A stretch of DNA of 64,000 nucleotides from Hevea brasiliensis (GCF_030052815.1 NC_079497.1:22024258-22088257), one strand, 5' to 3'; numbered from the stretch's first letter, positions 13,057 through 25,049 are shown. Translations and numbers: made by a program. Notes: a model not told the origin generated them from the letters alone.

Positions 13057-15229
13057 CATATTGTTTCGGTTGATGGGATTAGGGTGGATCCCAAAAAGAT
13101 ACAGGCTATTGTAGATTAGAAACCACCGAAGAATACAATAGAAATTAGAAGTTTCTTGGGGTTGGCTGGATATTATAGGAGATTTGTGAAGGAATTCTCT
13201 CTCATAGCATCGCCATTGACTAAATTATTGCACAAGAATATTAAATTTGAGTGGGATGATAAATGTTAAGCAAGCTTTGAAAAGCTGAAAGTGATGCTTA
13301 TAGAGGCACCTATCCTTACCCAACCATTGTCGGGGAAAGACTTTGTGATTTATAGTGATGCCTCTCTGAATGGATTAGGGTGTGTATTCATGCAGGAAGG
13401 GAAGGTAGTTGCTTATTCTTCTAGACAACTTAAACCACATGAGAAGAATTACCCCACACATGATTTGGAACTAGCAGCAATTGTGTTTACATTGAAGATA
13501 TGGAGGTATAACTTATATAGTGAGAAGTGTTATATATACGTAGATCACAAGAGTCTTAAATACTTGCCAACTTAGAAGGAGCTTAATCTGAGACAGAGGA
13601 GGTGGATAGAGTTATTGAAGGACTATGATTGTATTATTGATTACCACCTCGGGAAGGCGAATGTAGTGGTAAATGCTCTAAGCAGGAAGGCCATAGCAGC
13701 TTTAAGATCTTTGAATGCTCGTTTGACTTTAGCACAAGATGGAGTTATTATAGCTAAATTGCAAGTGAAGCCTAGTTTGCTACAGCAAGTACAAGAGGCC
13801 CAGAAACAAGATGAGAAGTTAGCAACCATTCTAAAACAGATTCAAGAGGGGAAGGAGAATGAATATGAAATCAAGGGAGATAGTTATTTATATTATAAAG
13901 GAAGAATATGTATACTTGATGATGACGGAATTAATAAGAGCATTCTCAAGGAAGCACACAGCAATATTTTTGCTATGCATCCAGGGAGCACAAAGATGTA
14001 TTAAGAATTTGAAAACTCATTATTGGTGGCCTAGTATGAAGAAGGACATTGTAGATTATGTGACTAAATGCTTGATATGTCAATAAGTAACGGCAGGGCA
14101 TCAAGTTCCATTAGGATTACTGCAACCAATATCGATACCAAAGTGGAAATGGGATCGCATCACCATGGATTTTGTTATTGGTCTCCCTCTTACACAAAAG
14201 AAGCATGATGTTGTATGGGTAATAGTTAATAGATTAACTAAGTCTGCCCATTTTCTACCTATTAAAACCAACTACTCATTGGAGGGATTGACTGAGTTAT
14301 ACATTAATGAAATAGTTCAGTTACATGGAGTGCCTGCATCGATCATTTCTAACAAAGATCCGTGGTTTACCTCACTATTCTAGAAGAAGTTGCATAAAGC
14401 TTTAGGTACTTAGTTGCATTTCAACACTGCTTTCCACCCTCAAACAGATGGTCAGTCATAAAGAGTGATCTAAATACTTAAAGATATGCTTAGAAGTTGT
14501 ATTATTGATTTTGAAAGAAGCTGGGATAGTTATCTTTCATTGATAGAATTTACCTACAATAATAGTTATCAATAAAGCATAAAGATGGCACCATATGAGG
14601 CCTTCCATGGAAGAAAATATAGAACACCTCTGTGCTGGACTGAACCTGGTGAGGATAAATTAATAGGACCAGACTTGGTGAGAGAAATGGAGGAGAAAGT
14701 AAAAATCATCAAAAATAGATTGAAAGCTGCCTCAGATAGACAAAAGTCTTATGTAGATTTTAAAAGGAAAGATATTGAGTATGAGGTTGTGATAAAGTCT
14801 TCTTGAAGGTGTCACCATAGAAGAAAGTCCTCAGATTTGGGAAGAAGGATAAGTTAAGCCCTAGGTTTATCTGTCCATCTAAGATCATTGAATGTGTGAG
14901 TCCGGTAGCCCATAGGCTAGCATTACTGTCAGAACTGGACGAGATTCACAATGTATTTCATGTTTCGATCCTAAGGAGATACAAATCAGATCCCTCGCAT
15001 ATTTTATCAGTGGAGACCATTGACATACAACCTGATTTGACATGAGGAGGAACTAGTAAAGATTTTAGTATGAGAAATCAAGGAACTGAGGAATAAGAGA
15101 ATTCCACTAGTGAAAGTGCTTTGGAGGAACCAAAAAGAGTAGGAAGCAACATGGGAAAGCGAAGAGATCATGAGACAACAATAACCATAGCTATTTGAAC
15201 TGGTAAATTTCGAGGACAACAATTATTTT
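13057..15229 (+). pseudogene. Element D pol: RT end, RNase H, integrase, chromodomain
   Basis: Continues RT after LTR C. Domains in order: RT thumb with the RSFLGL..YYRRFV motif; RNase H with [13 protein letters not shown] (13341-13380) and the [10 protein letters not shown] motif; integrase zinc-binding HHCC remnant ending CLICQ (about 14075); DDE core from MDFVIGLPL (14164); C-terminal LCWTE..GPDLV region; and a degraded chromodomain with ELRNKRIPLVKVLWR (about 15085-15125). This order plus chromodomain fits a Tekay-like chromovirus. At least ten in-frame stops remain, mostly TAG or TAA where relatives have Trp or Gln. The second DDE aspartate appears as Asn (SNKDPWF) and the catalytic Glu codon is a stop. 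Dead. Confidence 0.93.
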
Positions 15230-15241
15230 AAGAGGGGAAGA
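15230..15241 (+). other. Polypurine tract of D
   Basis: Purine run AAGAGGGGAAGAA just before the TG of D's 3' LTR. It follows the usual pol-end phrase with TTTCGAGGACAA. Confidence 0.85.
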
Positions 15242-15243
15242 AT

Positions 15244-15717
15244 TGTAATGCCCCCAACTTAGGTAGTTCCGTACATTCTACTATTCTGGCGACTAACGTC
15301 TGTCCGGACGGCTGAGATGTATGGAACTACCCATAGATTTAAGTAAAGAGTCATAATTTAAATTAATAAAGATCAAGTAAGGTTGAAAAAAGAACAAAAG
15401 TAGTGGAGTATAAATCAGTTAAATGTGCACAAGTCCTGGCGATGGGTAACACCACTGGGAAGTGACTATGGGTCAGGTTGCTACTCCAAATCATGTAGGA
15501 CCTTATAAGATTCTTAATTAAGGCTTAATTGAAGTATTATTGTGAATTAATAAGTCAAAGAAATGAAAAGAAATAGGTTTAAATAAGCATATTAAAAATC
15601 AAAGTGAAAAATATATTTAGGGACCTATCGATTTCACTATAGATTGGGTGCTCCGTGCACCGAATGTGACATCTCCTTACTCGATTTCACTGTAGATTGG
15701 GTAAAGAGGGTGTTACA
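15244..15717 (+). mobile_element. Element D, 3' LTR, internally deleted (474 bp)
   Basis: Opens TGTAATGCCCCC and closes GGGTGTTACA. The first 350 bp contain the shared start module (TGTCCGGACGGCTGAG, then GCGATGGGTAACACC). The last 100 bp contain the shared LTR end (GGTGCTCCGTGCACCG). Roughly 3 kb expected between them is missing, so the LTR is a deletion product. A short segment around TCGATTTCACT..GATTGGGT is present twice (about 15628 and 15681). Following sequence is element X; D's left TSD copy is off-window. Confidence 0.8.
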
Positions 15718-16354
15718 AGGAGATTTTTTGGAAAATTGACGTTTCTAAAGACCCTTTCTCTATTCTCTTCTTTTCTATTTTGAAACTTCAGAAAAAGACC
15801 GCTCTAATAGTAAAACTTCAGGTATTTATAGGGAGTGAAAACCTAAAAAGGAGGGTCAAGATTTAAAATGGAAAAAGAAAGGTTGAGATTTAAAAGGACA
15901 AAATCTGAGGGTCAGGAATTAAAGAGATCAAGGATTAAGGGTGTGGATTAAATCAAGACTCCTTTATTTTTTTCTTATTTGATCCGAAGGTTAGGAATTG
16001 TGCCTTATAAAATAGATCAAGGGTTGAGTTTAAAAGGTACAAAATTTGTCTTTATTACTTTTTAATCTAAGGGTCCAGGATTTATCCTTACAAATAGAAT
16101 CAATGGTAAAGATTGAAGTGCACTAGAGTACTTTAACTAACTAAAATCTAATGGTGAAAATTTAATTTATGAAACCAAGGGCTAAGATTTAAAAGGTATA
16201 CTCATAAAGGTTATCCCCTGGTGAAGTCATGCTCTGATTGTCAGTTTTGATCATGTTGAGGAAGTTCTTTTAAAGTTATGCCTTACTATAGGGGATGGGG
16301 TGAAGTCCAAGTGCAATTTCCCTCCAATCTAATCCCTTATCCAACCCCCTGCCC

Positions 16355-16356
<2 letters not shown>
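15718..16356 (-). mobile_element. Element X, probable 3' LTR remnant
   Basis: No coding sequence. On the minus strand a TATAAATA box (15823-15830) would fire leftward, the direction of X transcription. Upstream of it (15850-16200) a degenerate 20-40-bp motif, GGGTCAAGATTTAAAAGG-like, recurs about six to eight times, as enhancer repeats often do in U3. I infer that this is U3 of X's 3' LTR, with the rest displaced leftward by D. LTR boundaries were not found. Confidence 0.45.
15823..15830 (-). promoter_or_regulatory. Candidate TATA box of the X LTR
   Basis: Minus-strand TATAAATA in the sequence CCTATAAATACC, a canonical plant TATA context. Confidence 0.45.

Positions 16357-16448
<92 letters not shown>
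16357..16448. repeat. Compound microsatellite (CT)n(TA)n
   Basis: About 22 CT units (to 16400) followed by about 24 TA units. The short open frame across it is an artefact of the repeat. Confidence 0.97.
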
Positions 16449-16450
<2 letters not shown>

Positions 16451-16809
16451 TTTTATCATATTGTCTAATCTCTTTATCCGATCTCTTATCTGATCTCCAT
16501 ATATTATTTCTTTGTTATATTGTCTAATCTCTTTATCCGATCTTTTGTTGTTGGCTAGAGTGTGCTGAAACCCATCTAGGAGCTAAGCCTCCCTAATAAT
16601 TAAGATTGATTATGAAAGCTAGCTTTGAACTAGATTGGGTGATCTCAAGCTTGATCGGTTTTATCTTTAGTCTATTGTGTTGTCCGAGTCCCAAATGTCT
16701 AAAGCTCTTTTAATAAATACCAATGACAGGTTTCGAGAATTAGAAAAACATTAATTGGTTCCCCATCCAAGGCGTCGCCTCAAACCTCTCAATCATTAAT
16801 GTAATGGGC
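16449..16809 (+). other. Spacer with 27-bp direct repeat upstream of the antisense gene
   Basis: Non-coding. The 27 bases at 16458-16484 (ATATTGTCTAATC...) recur at 16517-16543. The right end probably holds the promoter-proximal region of the gene at 16984-18789. Confidence 0.6.
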
Positions 16810-16817
16810 TATAAATA
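16810..16817 (+). promoter_or_regulatory. TATA box of the antisense gene in X
   Basis: TATAAATA in GGGCTATAAATACC on the plus strand, about 170 bp before the first ATG of the decayed gene, leaving room for a leader and a 5'-UTR intron. Confidence 0.6.
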
Positions 16818-16929
16818 CCTACAGGCGATCATCATTTCAAGCTTTTTATCTCCATTTTTGCTCAAGTCTCTTTAGCGAGTATTCTCTTAACTATAAGTCT
16901 TCAGCAATGTGATTTTGATCCCAATGAAG

Positions 16930-16983
16930 GTATAATCCTTAATTTTCTTCATTCTTTGTTTATTATTTTTCTTGCTTCACCAG
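16930..16983 (+). other. Candidate 5'-UTR intron of the antisense gene
   Basis: AAG/GTATAATC donor and TTGCTTCACCAG/A acceptor bracket a T-rich 54-nt stretch. The ATG follows 2 nt after the acceptor. The length is near the lower limit for plant introns, so this is tentative. Confidence 0.4.
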
Positions 16984-18789
16984 AAATGAGTGGTAATGAC
17001 AGCCAGAAGGTGGCGAGTCCACCTTCCATTAATGTATCATGGACTTCTGATAAGGGTGAGGACGTAGGGACTAGTGGGTGAAATGAAGCTGAGATGCTGA
17101 CAGAACTGATCTCGACCACATCAGCTGGTCTATGCAAAGACCAAGCTCCAAACCCCGGGAAGGAATCTCCCTCAGTAGATGAAGTAACTACAGTTTTGAG
17201 ACCTTTCGTGCTGACCCAAATATGTCAGGAGCTCAACCTCTCGACGGACACATATGAGCTCATCCGATGTCACGGGGATTTTTGAGCTGACCATAGCTTT
17301 GGGGAGAGGGACCAGATCATCATGTACGAGGAGCAATTGAAGACAGGGCATCGGTTCCCCTTGGAGCAATTTTATAAGGATGTACTAAAGTATCACCGAG
17401 TTTGCATGGCCCAATTGCACTCAAACTCGTAGTGAACCTTAGTAGCTTTTTTAGGCCTGGTGCCTATGGTGAAGGTGTTTGTAAAGCTACATCATCTCGC
17501 TAGGCATAAGAATGATGAGTTCTGGTTTTTCTAGGCAAAGCTGAACTGTGGGCTTTTCACTGAACTCCCCTCCTCCTTGAAGAACTAGAAATATCGTCTT
17601 TTCATTCTATGGAACCTGAAGTCTTGTGGATTTAAGGGCATTATGCAGAGTTGGAACTACCTAGATGAACAGCCCTGAGGCAATATTGTTCTAAACCAGG
17701 ATGAGGAGGTGCTCATCACAGAACTAAAGAACCAAGCTAACACTCATTGATACCTGTGCGTCAAAGTCATTGGGGCTGAGCTAAAATGGTTACTGATGAA
17801 TATGGTTTCCCAAGAGAACATTCCACTATAACTTTTCCATCTTGAGCTTAGAAAGGGTAAATTCTATGTCTTTCTCTCTCAATCGGTATGAACTCACTGA
17901 CTTTTTTTTATATGCAGATATGATAAGAAGTGAGGCTGAGAGAGCTACCAAGAAGAGGAAAAGAGAACTTGCTAAGAGAGTTCTCAAGAAGAAGGAGGCT
18001 GCTGCTATTATCGCTGCTACTGCTGCTGAAGAGCTGGAAGCCCAAAAGAGAGCTCGAGTGGAAGAAATGAGCTTCCTAGGTCGAGCTCAAGACGAACCTA
18101 TCGATGTGAGATTGGCTCCCCCTCCTGACCAGCCTTTGCTTTAATTGCCGGTCTCTGCCATTTTTAGGGGTGGTTCATCTGAGCAAGCAATCTCATTTGG
18201 GAAACTAATCTTTAGAGGTGCTCAAGTCCAACTAAGGTCCCTAGAGAGGAATCGATCTATGAAAGGGAACATAGACTTGGCCTGGGACACTATTGCAACC
18301 ATATGCTTCCTCAAGGGCTGAACTCGAATGGGCTCGGAAAGCATTAATGATCTCCTCAACCAATCATTGAGGCTAAGCTTCGAGGTGGTCGTTACCCAGC
18401 ACATGGTGAAAGAAAAGGTGAACTTCCTAAGGAAGGAGATGTTAAAAGCAGTCAACAAGATCATCACTTGCAAGGGCCACTTGACCGCTACTAATGCTCA
18501 GATTAAAGAACTTGAGTGGTAGGTGAAGTCTTTTGAGGAGGTCGTTGCTTGGTTACAAAAGGAGCTGGAGGATGTCGAGGTGAGCCAGACTACTGATTTG
18601 GCTAAGTTCTCTATCGAACTAAAAGTGAAGGAGGACGAAGCCATTGAAAAGGAGGCTAGTGCATATGTGCAAGCCCATAGCGACCTACTTGCTAAGTTGC
18701 TGAAGTGATACCCTAAAAAGGACTTCTCCTAGCTCGAGAAGCTCACCTCGGGTGCTGGTGTGGAGAGTGAAAGCGAGGAGGGAGGCTAG
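16984..18789 (+). pseudogene. Antisense gene of X, gypsy-associated 'Transposase_28'-like protein
   Basis: Starts at ATG 16986 and stays in one frame to 17856. It resumes after a 61-nt GT-AG intron (17857-17917) in the correct phase and stops at TAG 18787-18789. Parts: acidic Ser/Pro-rich N-terminus; a globular region (about 17330-17700) with the pattern FPLEQFYKDVL, then LVAFLGL, then PSSLKN and the NLKSCG region, which resembles the plant 'putative gypsy type transposon' (Transposase_28) family; a Lys/Arg-rich segment KKRKRELAKRVLKKK; a charged coiled coil (18400-18700); and an acidic tail ESESEEGG. About ten in-frame stops, mostly TAG or TGA at likely Trp codons, break it, yet I see no frameshift. 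It lies antisense to X pol, where Tat elements are known to carry extra antisense ORFs. Biochemical role unknown. Confidence 0.7.
17857..17917 (+). other. Phase-1 intron in the antisense gene
   Basis: Donor AAAGG/GTAA, T-rich tract, acceptor TATATGCAG/ATATG. Removing 61 nt joins the two coding blocks in frame, giving the codon GAT across the junction. The frame restoration is the main support. Confidence 0.7.
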
Positions 18790-19575
18790 TGTAAATGATG
18801 CGTGGGCTGGTGGAGATCCATCCATAGAATGATTGTAATTACTTTGATAATAATAAAGTTTGATTTTTTTTTCTTTTAAGGTCAATCTTCTTGGTTAAGT
18901 TCACTTTTCCACTTTTCTAGAATTACAACTCTATTGAGAACGGATGGTTAATTGAAATTCCATTAAAACTTAGATGATTATAAAATTGAACTTTAATTAA
19001 AACTAAAATGAAAAATGAAATTAAAACTTAAAATTTAACTAAGACTTGCATGATCATAAGAAATAAAATTGAAATTTGATTAATACTTAAATGAACATAG
19101 AAAATTAAAATGTAGCTAAAACTTTAAAACTTAATCTCAACTTAAATAATCATAAAAAATAGCCTAATTAATAAAATTGCATATTAATTAAACTTTATTT
19201 ATTATTTTTATAGAGCCAATTAAGAATTATTAACCCGGGTAAAATATGGTGTTTACAGCTGCCCTCTTTACATGTTTTCTATTGGAGAAAAATGAATTTC
19301 ATTTCATTTTCTCCTCAAATAGGACACATGTAAAGATATAGACTCATATTTTGGACGGGTGGGACATAAAACTAATTTAGTCTTAGGATAATGATAAGTT
19401 GGCTTATTGTATTTAGAGAAGAGACTGTTCCATATAAATCTGAGAAGTTAATGGAGAATGCTTTCTCTTAATACACAGAAAATTATAGAAAATTTATATT
19501 ACCATGGAAAACAAATGATGAAATCATTAAGGACCTTGAGCCCTAAAACTAAATGACGGAATTAGAATCCACATG
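18790..19575. other. AT-rich spacer of X, no gene seen
   Basis: Contains an AATAAA-type signal just after the antisense gene (18851) and then AT-rich sequence built of loosely repeated AAAATTAAAACTTAA-like phrases. No coding frame or element ends are visible. Confidence 0.6.
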
Positions 19576-20886
19576 AATCATGATTTTAGAGGAAAATAAA
19601 ATTATGAAATTGAAATCAACATGGAAGCTAATAACAGGAAAATTAAAGCCAACATGGATTTTAAATCCAGAGGTTGATAATGGGAAAACTAAAATCAACT
19701 TGAATCAGAGCTTGATAACAGGAAAATTAAAATCAACTTGGATCTTGAATCCAGAGGTTGATAATGGGAAAATTAAAATCAACTTGGATCTTGAATATGA
19801 AAATTAAAATCAACTTGGATCTTAAATAGAAAAATTAAAATCAACTTGGATCTTGAATCTAGACGTTGATAACTAGAAAATTAAAATCAACTTAGATCTT
19901 TAATTTAGAGGCTGATAATAGGAAAATTAAAATCAACTTGGATCTTGAATCCATAGTTGACAACTAGAAAATTAAAATCAATTTGGATCTTGATTTTAGA
20001 GGTTGATAACAAGAAAATTAAAATCAACTTGGATTTTGAATCCAAAAGTTGATAACAAAAAAATTAAAATCAACTTGTATCTTGAATCCAGAGGTTGATA
20101 ACAAGAAAATTAAAATCAACTTAGATATTAAATAGTAAAATTAAAATCAACTTGGATCTTGAATCTAGAGGTTGATAACAAGAAAATTAAAATCAACTTG
20201 GATTTTGAATTCAGAGGTTGATAACAGAAAAATTAAAATCAACTTGGATCTTGAATCTAGAGGCTAATAACTAGAAAATTAAAATCAACTTGGATCTTGA
20301 ATCCAGAGGCTGATAACAAGAAAATTAAAATCAACTTAGATCTTGAATCAAGAGGTTGATAATAGGAAAATTAAAATGAACTTAGATTTTGAATCCAGAT
20401 GTCGATAACAAGAAAATTAAAATCAACTTGGATTTTGAATCTATAGGTTGATAACTAAAAAATTAAAATCAACTTAGATCTTGAATCTAGAGGTTGGAAA
20501 CAAAAAAATTAAAATCAACTTGGATCTTGAATCCAGAGGTTGATAATAGGAAAATTAAAGTCTACTTGGATCTTGAATCCGGAGGTTGATAATCAGAAAA
20601 TTAAAATTAATTTGGATCTTAAATCTAGAAGTTGATAACAAGAAAATTAAAATCAACTTGGATCTTGAATCCAGAGGCTGATAACAAGAAAATTAAAATC
20701 AACTTGGATCTTGAATCTAGAAGTTGATAACAAGAAAATTAAAATCAACTTGGATCTTGTATCCAGAAGTTGATAAAAAGAAAATTAAAATCAATTTTGA
20801 TCTTGAATCCAGAGGTTGATAATAGAAAAATTAAAATCAACTTGGATCTTGAATCCAGAAGTTGATAAACAAGAAAATTAAATGTA
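19576..20886. repeat. 46-bp tandem repeat array, about 28 copies
   Basis: The unit reads GAAAATTAAAATCAACTTGG and continues with ATCTTGAATCCAGAGGTTGA plus TAACAA. Adjacent copies at 20642 and 20688 are exactly 46 bp apart. Copies differ by a few bases, and some are truncated. Arrays like this are typical of the pol-to-3'-LTR region of Tat/Ogre elements, which fits its place in X. Open frames through it are repeat artefacts. Confidence 0.95.
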
Positions 20887-21165
20887 AAAAAAAAAAAGTA
20901 GACTAGAGCCAAGAACGAATAATTGCCATTAGGCTTAAATGAATATGCTGATTTTGAGTTATATAAGAACACATGATTAGTGCTTAATTATCAACTACTT
21001 ACCAATGAGTAAATTTTCCATAAGTATAATAGGATAAAATCATGAAAGACTTAATGTTTGAACTTCGAAGAAAATTTGATGGAGAATTTTACCTAGTCAA
21101 AAGTTTACTTAACCTTGAACTTAAAGCCGAGAGGTTGATGGGAGAAGCAAAAGTAGTTTTCAAAG
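20887..21165 (-). other. X 3' spacer up to the A insertion site
   Basis: Non-coding. Starts with an A tract (20885-20897) after the array. Ends in CAAAG (21161-21165), one copy of the A target-site duplication; the sequence continues at 53330. Confidence 0.75.
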
Positions 21166-23055
21166 TGTGACGCCCCTTACCCGTCTACAGTGTAATCGAG
21201 TAAAGCGTGAAACATTTGGTGCCGGAGCATCCTATCTTATCTTGTCCTGTCCATTGTTAATTTTAAACTTCATAAAAAACATGTAGTAAATTTTTTTTTA
21301 TCACAATTTATTTATGTGGAAACCCGGACAGAGCCTCCTCTGTTTTATTAGTATTTGACAGGTTCCAATATTTACCTGTCAACATAATCATATTTCATTC
21401 ATATTTTTCCATGTCATGTTATGTCATCAAACATTCATATAATTTACTCATAATCATTCATATAAAAGTTTATACACAATAATTTACAATTTCATTTACA
21501 ATCTCAAAATGTAATTTCATGATGTTTATGTACAATAAACCAAAATACAAAATCTAATACATGGGCCCTACCAATAAAATATAAACTACTGAGGTTACTA
21601 GCAGACACTGGCAAATCTGGTCAATCTCGGTCAGGGCACTACTGCTGCGACTGCTGCTGCGGCTGTGTCTGGTCTCCAGTACCTACGTGATAAAAAAACC
21701 AACGCGTTAAGCGAATTACTTAGTGGTGCATAATTTTAAAGAAAAGTAACTAAATAATTAAAAATAATGATTCTAGGCAAATTTCATAAATTCTAAGTCA
21801 TTTATGAATTTTCTGCACTTTGGAAACAATTAGATTTAATAGTATATTTTCTCTTCATTTCTCATATTTTTAGTCTTAATTAATTTAATACAGTGCTCAA
21901 GTAACCTATAATAGACTGTAAAGGCTGGAAACAAGGGAGTATACTAGTTAGACAACCATATGTCTACCATGTATACAACTGTTATGTCAAGCACAATGCC
22001 AGCGAGCAGGCTTTCAAAGCCAGAAATAAAATTAGGCACAGTGGCCAACGGGCTGACATATAGCCTGTAGAACAATCATATCAGATATATTTTGTCGGTC
22101 AATGATTATTCATGTAGGCAGTACTGCTATCTGTAGTCCCTAATTGGTATACCAATCGATCCAAACTATATACATAAACCTAGGTTTACTTTAGGCAATT
22201 AAGCAGTATTAATTTCTTATTAGAAATTTCATGTCAAGTTGTAGTGGGAAAGTGGGTCCCACAAACCTATTTCATGTAATTTAGTTTTTAGCAATATATT
22301 AGGGTTAAAACCCTATCATAAAATAGTTTGTCTTATGAACCTTTCTTTAGGTTCAGTTTTAATGTCTTGACTTTACCTATCAATTTGATCAATTTGTGGC
22401 CACTGTTTGGCCATACTTCCTTTATGGAAGTTGTTCCTCTATGTCTTGTCTTTGTTTTCCCTTTTGGAATCATGTTACTTGAATTTTTGGAACTAAAGTT
22501 ATGGTCAAATAACCATAACTGGTTTATTTTTTAATTCTAGATCCTTAGCTAGGCAGATTTTGGAGTTACATTTTACCAATTTAATTGAATAGGTTGCAAC
22601 CATATTTAGGCCTAGTGTTCTTTAAAGAATTTGTTACCCTGTGTCTTATGGTCACTCAAAATTTTGAATTGTAATTTTTCAAGTTTTGCAGAATTAATTA
22701 TAGCTAAATCACTGGCCTAGACTCATGTACCCTATGCCAATAGGATTCCAGTTCTAGTCAGTGGTTTGGACTCAACTTTTAGGATTCTTACATTCATAAT
22801 TTGAGGAAAGTGTCTAAAACAAAGTTGGATCTCTGTTTATTAGGTTTCCAAAACAATATGGCTCATCCCAATTGGAGCTTCCTAGTGGGACATATGACTA
22901 AAAGACTATTCTATGGTCATGTGGTCACTTAGGCAATTTCTAGAATTTGCATACTAACTTGATCTAGCCAATTGACCTAGTTCCCTTGATTTCTGGGTTT
23001 TTGTCAAAATATCAATATTTTAGATTTATGTCCTGTAAAATTTTGCCACTGGTTT

Positions 23056-24571
23056 TGATGGTTGTCGAATCCACCAAAATTTAAATTAACTGAAATCACC
23101 AATTATGAAATATTTTCTGCAGTAAGTGGTAAATTCAGGTCGAACCCTAGAGACTGAATTATTAAATTTCGTGCACTTGTGTAATGGAAAAAGAAACAAA
23201 GGTTGGGGGGAGGGGGGGTTAATTCGCAATTTAAAGAACAAATCAAAAGTCCAAAATTAAGATCTAAAATTAAATAGGAAACTCTCGAATTAAACAAGCT
23301 TCAGTCCAAGGTAATTCGCATTCCAATGCATTGATTTGATGATAGACAAAAGTAATACAATTGTCTTTTATTGAATATTTAACGTAGATTTATCAAACAG
23401 TGAGGTAAACCCCTAGCTTTCCTATACTCATCAATTTGAGCCCAGCACTCCTGTTGACTCTAATTATTAACTGAATTGGTATTAAACAATCCTCATCAAA
23501 TTAATAACTACTTTAAGAATAGGAAGTAGTTAAGCTGAACAACAATTTATGAAGCATAAATCATTTAATTCACCCTATTGTTTCTTTAGGTTATTATAAA
23601 AAACTGAGATCATAATCAATAAAACCTAATTGTTACTCATGTTCAATCTTACACAACAATTACGGATTATGAAGATGAACTAGCAATTGATCACATCAGA
23701 TAATTAACTAATAGGCATTTTTAGCAAATCATTCAATAGATCAAAGACAATGAAATCAGAAAATAATAGATATGCAAAAAGACATAAATTAAATTAAGAC
23801 CCTGGTCTCACAAATAAAGCAAAAGAACTTGAATCTCTTGAACAGAATTAAAAACTTAGCCACTCATGTTCATGGCCTATAGAAAAATAAAGGAAAAATA
23901 AAGAAGAAATCTAGAATGTGAATAGAGAACGAAAGTTTAATTCTCTCTTTTTGAGAGGCTGCTTAATGGTTCTTTGTGTTGGCTGCTGCCTCTTCCATAT
24001 ATAATAAATGGTCTAGGATTAGGTTTTTAGAGTCTCTATTAAAAACTGCAACTTGAGCAAAATCAGGAAACTGATTGTTAACGGATACACGACCCGTGTA
24101 TCACTAGACGGCCCATGGTCGTGTAATTTACTGGAGCTGAATGGGTATGTCTTGCATTGGCAGAGAAGGTTACACGGGTCTCCAGGATTTACACGGGTCA
24201 AGTTACACAGCCCGTGTACTTCGTTTCTTCCTCGATTCTCTGGATTTCTTCTAGTAGAATGTTACACGGGTCTATGGTTGTGCTTACACGACCCATGTAC
24301 TTTGTATTAATAATGCTTCTCAATACTTTGACCTTTCTAAGTTTCCTTCCACACTTCTATGTTTTGGGACTTCACCAAAACCCTGAAAAATACAACAAGA
24401 GTCAAATTAATGCAAATGCTGAAAATATCTCCATTTAACGCAATTATTTCAACAACTCTCTAAACATATACCTAATAGATAATTGTACTTTAATCAACTG
24501 AATTAGGCATAAAGACACGCCAGAAACACCAAATGTGATGGGAGTAAAATTAATACATTATGCACTTATCA
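23056..24571 (-). mobile_element. Solo LTR of the Athila-like G family (1516 bp)
   Basis: Ends TGATGGTTGTCGAATCC (left) and TATGCACTTATCA (right) align with the LTRs of G at 37657 and 43315. It interrupts A's 3' LTR; the unbroken sequence is seen at about 51575 in the other A LTR. Flanking GGTTT (23051-23055) and AGTTT (24572-24576) are a TSD with one mismatch. The middle (24050-24310) differs from G and holds clustered ACACGGGTC motifs. There is no interior. Confidence 0.88.
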
Positions 24572-25049
24572 AGTTTCATTGCATTTGGATTTCTGTAGAC
24601 CAAATTATGGCCTTTTTGCCAAAACTAGTCAGGTAAGCCTATTCTAGCAATTTTTGGGCAATATGGTTCTGGACAGTTTTGTGACTTAACTTGGGCCAAT
24701 AATTTGGTTTGGTTAGAGATATTTCTGGGCTTTGTGTCCCTCATGAAAGTTGTAGTTCTATGTCTAAACTTTCCAATGGTATAAAATTCAGGTCATTTGG
24801 ATTTGTCTAGAGTGAGTTATGGCCAAATGAATTTGTACTATTCATTTGGCCATTTTTCTGGGTTCATTGTATGGTCAGCTGGATTGGGATAGTAATTAGG
24901 TCAAGTTATGGACAGAGTTTGGGCATGGTTTCTTAATGAAAAATGGAGCATTTTGGGTTTAGTTTCACCTCCAATTAGCCTCATACTAATTGGAGCAACA
25001 CAATTTCAGTTATGGCTCAAAATATACACTGGATTATAAAGTCGCAAAC

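Noticed and set aside
16278..16493. Open frame of about 70 codons over the CT/TA repeat
   Set aside because: Its length comes from the microsatellite; the Ser-Leu and Ile-Tyr runs are only translated repeats.
19580..19807. Open frame of about 75 codons at the start of the 46-bp array
   Set aside because: It is a translation of the tandem repeat and is not kept in later copies.
19576..20886. Regular repeats that could be taken for a CRISPR array
   Set aside because: Units are head to tail without unique spacers, the sequence is plant nuclear DNA, and there are no cas genes.
23103..23297. Minus-strand open frame in the solo LTR, similar to one at 43362-43547
   Set aside because: Similarity reflects the shared LTR; the frame is not intact in the third LTR copy and has no recognisable domain.
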